This document shows, in pieces, positions 35,639-41,656 of a DNA stretch of 41,656 nucleotides; position 1 is the stretch's first letter; each line of letters opens with the position of its first letter. Origin of the DNA: Neoconidiobolus thromboides FSU 785 (lineage: Eukaryota > Entomophthoromycota > Entomophthoromycetes > Entomophthorales > Neoconidiobolaceae); contig MU626428.1 in NCBI GenBank assembly GCA_025603075.1, positions 1-41,656 on the forward strand. Direction: 5' to 3'. A program made the translations under genes and the position numbers. The notes below the pieces were generated by a model. It saw only the letters and a list, made by a program, of their open reading frames with translations. It did no database searches and had not been told where the DNA came from.

Positions 35639-35798
35639 TATAACCAAATATAACGTAAAAAATATTACAATTGTATTAATTAGCAGTACGGTATACTTTG
35701 CAATTGATCAATTCTACTATGACCAAATATAACAAAAAAAATATTACAATTATATTAAGTAGCAGTACGGTATATCTTGTAATAATTAATTAATTGTA
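35639..35798 (+). repeat. 79-bp tandem duplication
   Basis: Two units share ACCAAATATAAC (35643 and 35722) and AGCAGTACGGTATA (35682 and 35761), both at a spacing of exactly 79 bases. They differ by a handful of substitutions. It is non-coding. Confidence 0.8.
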
Positions 35799-37533
35799 TC
35801 AAGGCTTTTTATTTCTTCAATTTAGCATTTTACATAATTTTCATGGTATTATAATAGCTAGTACCATACTAATTTAGTACGATTATAATGTTATTTTCAT
35901 ATTTAGTCATATTATTTTAAGTTTTTTAAATAAACGGTTTTTAATTTAACTTGCACTGGCTTTACATGTTTTTTTAGTTTTGGTGCTTACATTAAAACAA
36001 CAGAAGCATAGTTATTTCATTTATTTTAAATAAACCAAAAGGCTTTTGGGTAATAAGTTTGATAATAGTTTGATTATTTAATCCTATATTTATTTTTGGT
36101 TTCTAATATATCAAATATTCAAAATTAATATATTACAATTATTTTAGTCTTAATATGTAATAAATAATTAGTATTTGATTTCTAATAACAGTGGAAATAA
36201 TTCCTTAGTTGAATAAATTAGACTATTTTTAAATACCATACATGTTATTTATAAGTTTAAGCTTTTAAAATTTAGCTACAAATATAGTTACTATGCTTAA
36301 GGTTAGATAATAAAAGTAATTATTAATTTGATATATCAAAAGACAAATAAAGTTATATAATTAAACTCCATCCTTTTGTTTACTTTTGGATACCTACGTA
36401 TTTTCAAGGTTGTTATAAAACTATTCAATTTTATGAACCGTAATGTATTAATTCAATAGTAATCTCAATAGCTAAAATATTAAGTGTCAAAAATTTTGAT
36501 ATTGTTTTATAAGAATAAAATAAAAGTGAAAATAAAATTAAAGTTAAAAATAAAATGCGATTAATTTAAGATATAAATGTGAATAAAATTATAACTAATT
36601 TTCAAAGGGGCTACAATTTAGGAGTAGAATAAAAAATAAAGTATCGGATTTTTATATATTTAAGCTAGATAGAAATGTATTTTATTTGTGATATCATAAT
36701 CTTTGTGACAAACTTGTAAAATATTATATTTGGCTAGTCGAACTCCACCGCTTTTTATAATAAATCTTATTAGAATTACCTTACTATTTTTGTCTTTCCA
36801 GTGTTGGTGCAATCGAAGCCTCTTTTTGGGTTAAATAACCTTGGATCCAATTTATTTTTAAACGTATTCTATAATTCACATTGTATTATTAATCTCAGTA
36901 ACTGTTGAAAATTATTATTTTTAAAACAAAGTTTCAAGCTAATATACTTATTCTAACTTTAGTTTTAAATTAAGCTAAAATTTAAAGAATAATTGTTTTT
37001 CACATATAAATATATGTTTATCTTCAAATAAAGTAAAAATCGCTATAAAAGTCTACATTTTATTAGTTTGTTTGTATAGATAATTTTATAGCTTATACTA
37101 ATTAAGATCATTTAGAAATAAAAATTAATATCGCTATAAAATTGCTACCAAATTTGTATAACGAATTGACTTAAATATGAAATTATGTTCCTTGAATTTA
37201 TTTAAAATACTAGAATTATTCCTTAATTTAGTAAAATATACTTAGATGAATAACATTATATTTGATCTCAACCGTTACACGATCAATATAATTGGATAAA
37301 GACGTAACATTTCTTTTAAATTAGCTTTTTAAAGATTACGTTAAGGGAAATACCAAATTAGGAAAAAAGCCTGTGTATATTCTCAGATTATATAAGTTTA
37401 CATTACCATTATTAACGTTTTATCATGAATTTAACCTAAATAACTTTTACAAAAATCTATGATTTAAAATTCCCTATAATTAAAGGGGCTTTGCTATTTT
37501 ATTAGGTTGTAGTGTTAATAAATTCTCTAATAT

Positions 37534-38424
37534 TCATAAATCTAGGTTCGACTTTAGGAGATCAAGCTGTCTTTTATCTTCGCTATGATAACTGCCTTCT
37601 TTTGAGTTAAATTTGATATTCCCTATCCTCGGGACTTTATTAGGAGTAGCATACTGTTTTATTTTCAAAGTAGATGGGTTAATAGCAACTGGGAAAGCCT
37701 CTGAAGCATCTGTTAAAGCTCTTCTCTCTTTAGTCAAAAAGGCAGCGTTGTTATGTTCTGATATTGGGTCCGATGCTGTAAATGCAGGCTTTGGTTCTTC
37801 ATAATTTAATAAATTTGCAATCGAATTAACGTTGCTTCCAGGAGTAATTGCCTTAAAATTAGAAGGTTCTATATTAATAAACTCAATTATATTTTCTATA
37901 CTATTTTCCCTAAAATAATAATTTCGTGGGACATTCAATGCTTTTAATGAAGGATCCTGACTAGGTAAATTTAATACTTTTAAAAATACATCCTCGTCTG
38001 TATAATAATTAATAAGGTGATATCTTTTTCCATCAATGGTTGATATAGAAATAGAACGCTTACTAAGTCCCTGTGTTATTGAATTGTTTAAATCGTTATT
38101 TACCTTCTTTTTTGGATCCTTAGAAGGCTTGGGTTTTAATTCCTTATAAACCAGAAAATGATCCACATACCTTGAGGCAGACCAATTTTTCCCATCTGTC
38201 CAGCGCTGTATTCCGGAAAGATTTTGTTCCCATACAAACACAGAGCCAGATCGTATGTTTTTTCTTTGTGCTACTGTCAGTCTTTGATGGATTGATTTTA
38301 AGTTACCAAGTCTAGTTGCCTCAACTACATAAACAGCTTCGGCAGCTGATTTAATATAACCAAAATATGTTACGGTAAGTGGTGTTTCTGTTTCAGGGAC
38401 TTCAAGAGGAGTTGTAAAATACAT
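37534..38424 (-). CDS. WOPR-domain transcriptional regulator (Gti1/Pac2 family)
   Basis: This is a single-exon gene of 296 codons. The first WOPR block is at about 17-100: TYFGYIKSAAEAVYVVEATR, then RLTVAQRKNIRSGSVFVW, then the hallmark GIQRWTDGKNWSASR followed by FLVYKEL. A linker of about 25 Lys/Pro-rich residues leads to the second block, SITQGLSKRSISI with HLINYYT (about 115-150). Both halves together form the DNA-binding WOPR fold known from Wor1, Ryp1 and Pac2, which control morphology, development and virulence-type switches in fungi. The C-terminal half is low in complexity and probably disordered. Long gene-free DNA lies on both sides (2.4 kb upstream), which is common for developmental regulators. 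The family is fungal and is the best taxonomic marker here. Whether it is a Wor1/Ryp1-type or Pac2-type member is not resolved. Confidence 0.93.
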   Translation of the reverse strand: MYFTTPLEVPETETPLTVTYFGYIKSAAEAVYVVEATRLGNLKSIHQRLTVAQRKNIRSGSVFVWEQNLSGIQRWTDGKNWSASRYVDHFLVYKELKPKPSKDPKKKVNNDLNNSITQGLSKRSISISTIDGKRYHLINYYTDEDVFLKVLNLPSQDPSLKALNVPRNYYFRENSIENIIEFINIEPSNFKAITPGSNVNSIANLLNYEEPKPAFTASDPISEHNNAAFLTKERRALTDASEAFPVAINPSTLKIKQYATPNKVPRIGNIKFNSKEGSYHSEDKRQLDLLKSNLDL

Positions 38425-40891
38425 AACTATTTTTCATATATCTGAATAAATTAAAACTAAAAAAAATAAAATTCTTTGAATTTACAAAAAGCGACTTTAT
38501 ATACAGAATAGACTCAATTTACTTTTTGCAAATGATTTGAAAAAATCTCAAAACAAATCTACAAGCCGTTTTAAGACAAGTGGGGATTTGTACCACGTTT
38601 TTAATTATTTATAAAAAAGGAAGCAGCCTTAGATTTCTATAAATTGCCAAAATTATTAAAATCCATGGTTTAAACAAGAATACTTCTTTAATTCCATATT
38701 CTTCATTATGAAAACCATATAGATTAAAGTAACTATAAACTTTGACATAAAGTGATCCTAACTTTCAAAGTTAGAACAAAAATTTCAATAATGTATTTAA
38801 AACTAATTAAACTTAATATTAACATAAATATATTTTGGAGATGATTCAGGAAGATTTAGTATTGGCTTTATGGGTGTTCATTTTAGCTTTGAAATTGGGT
38901 TTTATTATTAATTTCATGGGTAACTGTTGCTAATATCGGTACTTTGTAGAAGAAAGCTAACAAATAAATTACTACATAAGTAAATATTTTACAACTTAAG
39001 TGGCTGTTATAGCAGCTTATACTTAAAAAGAGGTAGCAAAGCCCTGCTCCCAATACAGCAGTGTGCATAATAATAGTTTGTATTTATATCTATGTGTAAG
39101 CGTAAATTTGGAAATATTGACTTAGATGATAATAATTTGAATAAAGTTAATGTTATAATATAAAGTATTAGTTCATTAACAACATATAGTAATGCAGCAA
39201 TTGGTCTTTAGTGGAATCGTATTAATTTTAAATTTACATATTGAAGCAATATAATTGGATTATATTATTTTATAGTATGTTTACATAAGAAATTAACTTG
39301 CCTCAACATTTTAGTTTAATTTAAATTTTAAAGTGCCTTTCTTTAATTCGATCCGGAACTTAGGTAAGTTCTAATTTTGCATTGCGCGGGTTATGGCCAT
39401 ATTAAGATAAACGTTTAAATTTAATCATACACTTGTCATTTAACTTATTATACTTAATTTATAGAACATAGTTACTTGTTTAACTGGATAATAACTAGAT
39501 AGAATCCGCCCTTTATTTTTTCAAAGTACCATAATTTAGAATATATTTATAATATCTTCTATACTCTTAAAGTAGTTAAATGAATAATTAGCTTATTATG
39601 ATAAGTTCCTAAAATAGGAGAAATAAAAACTATAGGCAACCACAAATAGGGGGTGATATAAATTAATTGTTCAGAAGCAAATAGAAGTAAAATAATTGGT
39701 TAAATTTAATTGAAACGTTGGGCATTCCTATTAATTTTTACGGCAATTTAAATGAAGATTAAGTTTAAATTTAAACTTTTAATTAAACACTGGGGTAAAC
39801 TAATGTATAGCTTTTATAGTTGAAAATAGAATCAATGGTTTCTCCATCTTTTTGATAGTAATTATTACTTCATAAACTTAACAATAATTAATTAAATTTA
39901 ACGCCCTAAATAACCTTATAGATTATTATATTAAACCGGTTTTATCTTATATTCTAAAAATAAAATTTTTACATTAACAAATAGATACCTTGCTCGCATT
40001 TTTAGAGAATCTTCTTGGGTTTTATTATTGATAAATACAGCAATATCTTTTTTGTGATAACCTTTTAATATGTGCACATCCAATTATTTGAGGCTTTATT
40101 TGAAACAAATGTTATTAAGTGGAAACAATACGATTTTTTGTTTAAATTTAACTTTATTGTGCAGTATGCAACTTCTATAAAGAAACACTATTTTTTACCG
40201 ATAATTACAATCATCTTTTTAACCAAAATAATCTTTAAAAGTAACAGATCCTATATAGGCTAAGTTGAATAAAATTGTTGTTTTCTAACTTCTTGAGGAT
40301 ATTCTTATTGGTTTTAATTGAGAATGGTTTTTAAATATATTATCATTTGGGCTTTTGTGTAAGTTAACTAATTTTTAACGTATACACAAAATATCGTTAC
40401 AATATCATTATTTTAAAAAATTGCCTTTTTTGAAAATGGTCCAAAAGTGTTCTCTATATAAACATTTATAAGTGTAAATAGAATGTAAATGTGCAAAAGT
40501 ATTCAAGTGTTTTGAATACATTCAGAACTAAAATTTTCAAAATTACTTATTTTTCATTTTTTCATAACTTAAGTAATATTACACAACAACATCACTATAT
40601 CTTTTAAAACAAATTTAAATTTAAAACTATCTATTGAACCACGTTATAATAATATTAAATAAATCAAAATTGGTAAAGATATTGAAATTTATCTACTAAA
40701 TTTGCAAAATTAATTTTTTAATAAATAATTTTTTAGAATAATTTTTTTATACTTAAATAAAATAAAAAACTTGACTTTAATCTGATGATAAAAAAACACA
40801 TTAATATATATATGTTTAATTGTTTAAAAGCTTCAAAATTTTTATAATCATAAAAATGGTTTAGCCATTTATTAAAAACTGAAGAAATCTC
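38425..40891. other. Upstream region of the WOPR gene, no gene seen
   Basis: About 2.5 kb of A+T-rich DNA between the WOPR gene and the carboxypeptidase. Small open frames at 38883-39068 and 40072-40263 have no coding signature. A perfect palindrome lies at 38758-38774, 334 bases upstream of the WOPR start. No foldback elements occur here. Confidence 0.5.
38758..38774. promoter_or_regulatory. Palindrome CTAACTTTCAAAGTTAG upstream of the WOPR gene
   Basis: Perfect 8-base arms flank a single C. Each half contains AAAGTT, close to but not identical with the TTAAAGTTT core reported for Candida Wor1. A second AAACTTT lies at about 38737-38743. It is a candidate site for autoregulation, but such A+T-rich words occur elsewhere in the window. 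Confidence 0.25.
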
Positions 40892-41656
40892 TTAAAGTGG
40901 TTTGGCCAATACAGTTTCCAAGAAATAAATGACAGCTGGTGTAAGTTCTTTACCAACTGGAATAATTCTTGAAGGTGGGAGGACAAAACCATTTGAGGCA
41001 TTAGCATCTGGCGATAATTCGATAGTATATCCATAAGTCTTTTGGCTGTTGCCACCATAGAACCAATCAGAAGCAGAACCAGAAGTAGCGTATAACTCGA
41101 TGGATCTTTGATTTGTATATGAAGTACCAGCAACAGCGGCAATCTTTTGTTTGATACCTTCTCCTAAAGCTTTATGTTGAGCTTCATGAGGAGAAAGAGT
41201 TTGAGTATCTCCATAAGGACGGAGGATAAGTTGAGAGTAAGAGTGGAAGTCAATAGCTCCTAAGATAGGACCTTGAGACTTAAAATAGTTCACGATTGCT
41301 TGAGTCTCCAATTCAGAGGCGGCAGAAGGACCGCGATAGGTTTCAGAGGCTGGACTGGTGGATGCACCTGGACCACCCCATCTGAATGGAAAGTTACGGT
41401 TAAGATCAATACCTACACCACCAGTTACTGAGCGACGATTTTTACGCCATAAACGATCTCCGCTCCAAGTATAAGCATAACCATCTGGGTTAACAACTGG
41501 TACAGCAATAATTTCAATTTGATCTAATAAAGATTTAATGGCTGGGTCACTTTGACGGTTAGTGATTAAATGGTTCAAAACATATTGTAAAGTGGATCCA
41601 GTAATCCATTCACGAGCATGGATCAATGACTCAAAGTAGACCTTTTTCTTTGGAGT
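40892..41656 (-). CDS. M14 zinc carboxypeptidase, 3' part (5' end outside window)
   Basis: The frame is open from the window edge (base 41656) to a TAA at 40892-40894, giving 254 residues without an intron. The catalytic core of an M14A metallocarboxypeptidase is complete from just before the zinc site. It has HAREW (zinc His and Glu), the substrate-binding GIDLNRNFPFRWGG (Asn-Arg), DFHSYSQLILRPYG (third zinc ligand His), YATSGSASDWFYG and TIELSPDANASNGFVLPPSRI with the catalytic Glu. These enzymes remove C-terminal residues from peptides. The missing N-terminal part should carry the signal peptide and activation propeptide, so secretion is likely but not visible. After the catalytic Glu about 40 residues remain, the normal length for family A, so the C-terminus is intact. 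Confidence 0.93.
   Translation of the reverse strand, partial: TPKKKVYFESLIHAREWITGSTLQYVLNHLITNRQSDPAIKSLLDQIEIIAVPVVNPDGYAYTWSGDRLWRKNRRSVTGGVGIDLNRNFPFRWGGPGASTSPASETYRGPSAASELETQAIVNYFKSQGPILGAIDFHSYSQLILRPYGDTQTLSPHEAQHKALGEGIKQKIAAVAGTSYTNQRSIELYATSGSASDWFYGGNSQKTYGYTIELSPDANASNGFVLPPSRIIPVGKELTPAVIYFLETVLAKPL

Larger units (their letters stand above)
33209..37533. other. 4.3-kb gene-free region rich in foldback elements
   Basis: No gene is seen between ATG10 and the WOPR gene. Six foldback copies lie at 33495-35079, five of them within 730 bases. A 79-bp tandem duplication follows at 35639-35798. The rest (about 35.8-37.5 kb) is A+T-rich DNA in which I see no structure. The 71-codon frame at 34815-35030 is built from two mobile copies. 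Confidence 0.6.

Noticed and set aside
40072-40263. 63-codon open frame on the + strand
   Set aside because: Hydrophobic and Lys/Ile-rich like random A+T-rich DNA; no start context or homologous motif.
1-41656. CRISPR arrays, rRNA genes, integrases or plasmid origins
   Set aside because: Looked for and not seen; the 100-bp elements are dispersed with individual target duplications, not an array.

Overview
The window looks like nuclear DNA of a fungus, probably an early-diverging (non-Dikarya) lineage. The base composition is very A+T-rich, roughly three quarters by eye. Genes carry many short GT-AG introns: I placed 24, of 41-112 nt, most starting GTAAGT, GTAAAT or a close variant, and several with a CTAAT/CTAAC-like branch site. 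One protein has a WOPR (Gti1/Pac2) domain, which is a fungal family. There are no ribosome-binding sites, operons or other bacterial features. The species cannot be named from sequence alone.

Layout, left to right. 1-865: the end of an Asn/Tyr-rich gene (+), convergent with a small secreted double-psi beta-barrel protein (-). 3478-3969: an ATF/CREB-type bZIP (+). 6768-7487: a stand-alone GST-like protein of the eEF1B-gamma class with a 15-nt first coding exon (+). 9167-10462: a double-RING plus LON-domain protein (+). 12579-15809: a six-exon, 1000-residue coiled-coil/Ser-rich protein of unknown function (-). 17630-18836: a six-exon PHD-finger protein (-), which starts in a 4-nt coding exon. 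20688-30602: a seven-exon, 3184-residue BEACH-WD40-FYVE-like giant of the ALFY/WDFY3 type (+). 30837-32289: PRP38 with an RS tail (+). 32402-33208: a five-exon ATG10 (-). 37534-38424: a WOPR transcription factor (-). 40892-41656: the 3' part of an M14 metallocarboxypeptidase (-).

The gene-poor stretches between about 5.2-12.3 kb, at 19.9 kb and at 33.5-35.1 kb carry the most unusual element in the window. It is a family of about 97-102 bp non-coding, self-complementary elements (13 copies, one internally deleted). They have GGGGATGT...ACATCCCC-type ends and, in eight copies, exact 4-bp target duplications made only of A and T. They look like foldback MITEs of an unassigned superfamily. A different foldback element (6237-6358), a 79-bp tandem duplication and a pair of older dispersed repeats are also present.

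Functionally the genes are mostly unrelated housekeeping and regulatory loci. The one suggestive grouping is an ALFY-like BEACH protein separated only by PRP38 from ATG10. ATG10 is the E2 of the ATG12-ATG5 conjugation pathway on which animal ALFY acts. Spliced gene models were assembled by eye; every junction keeps frame, but no transcript evidence was available.
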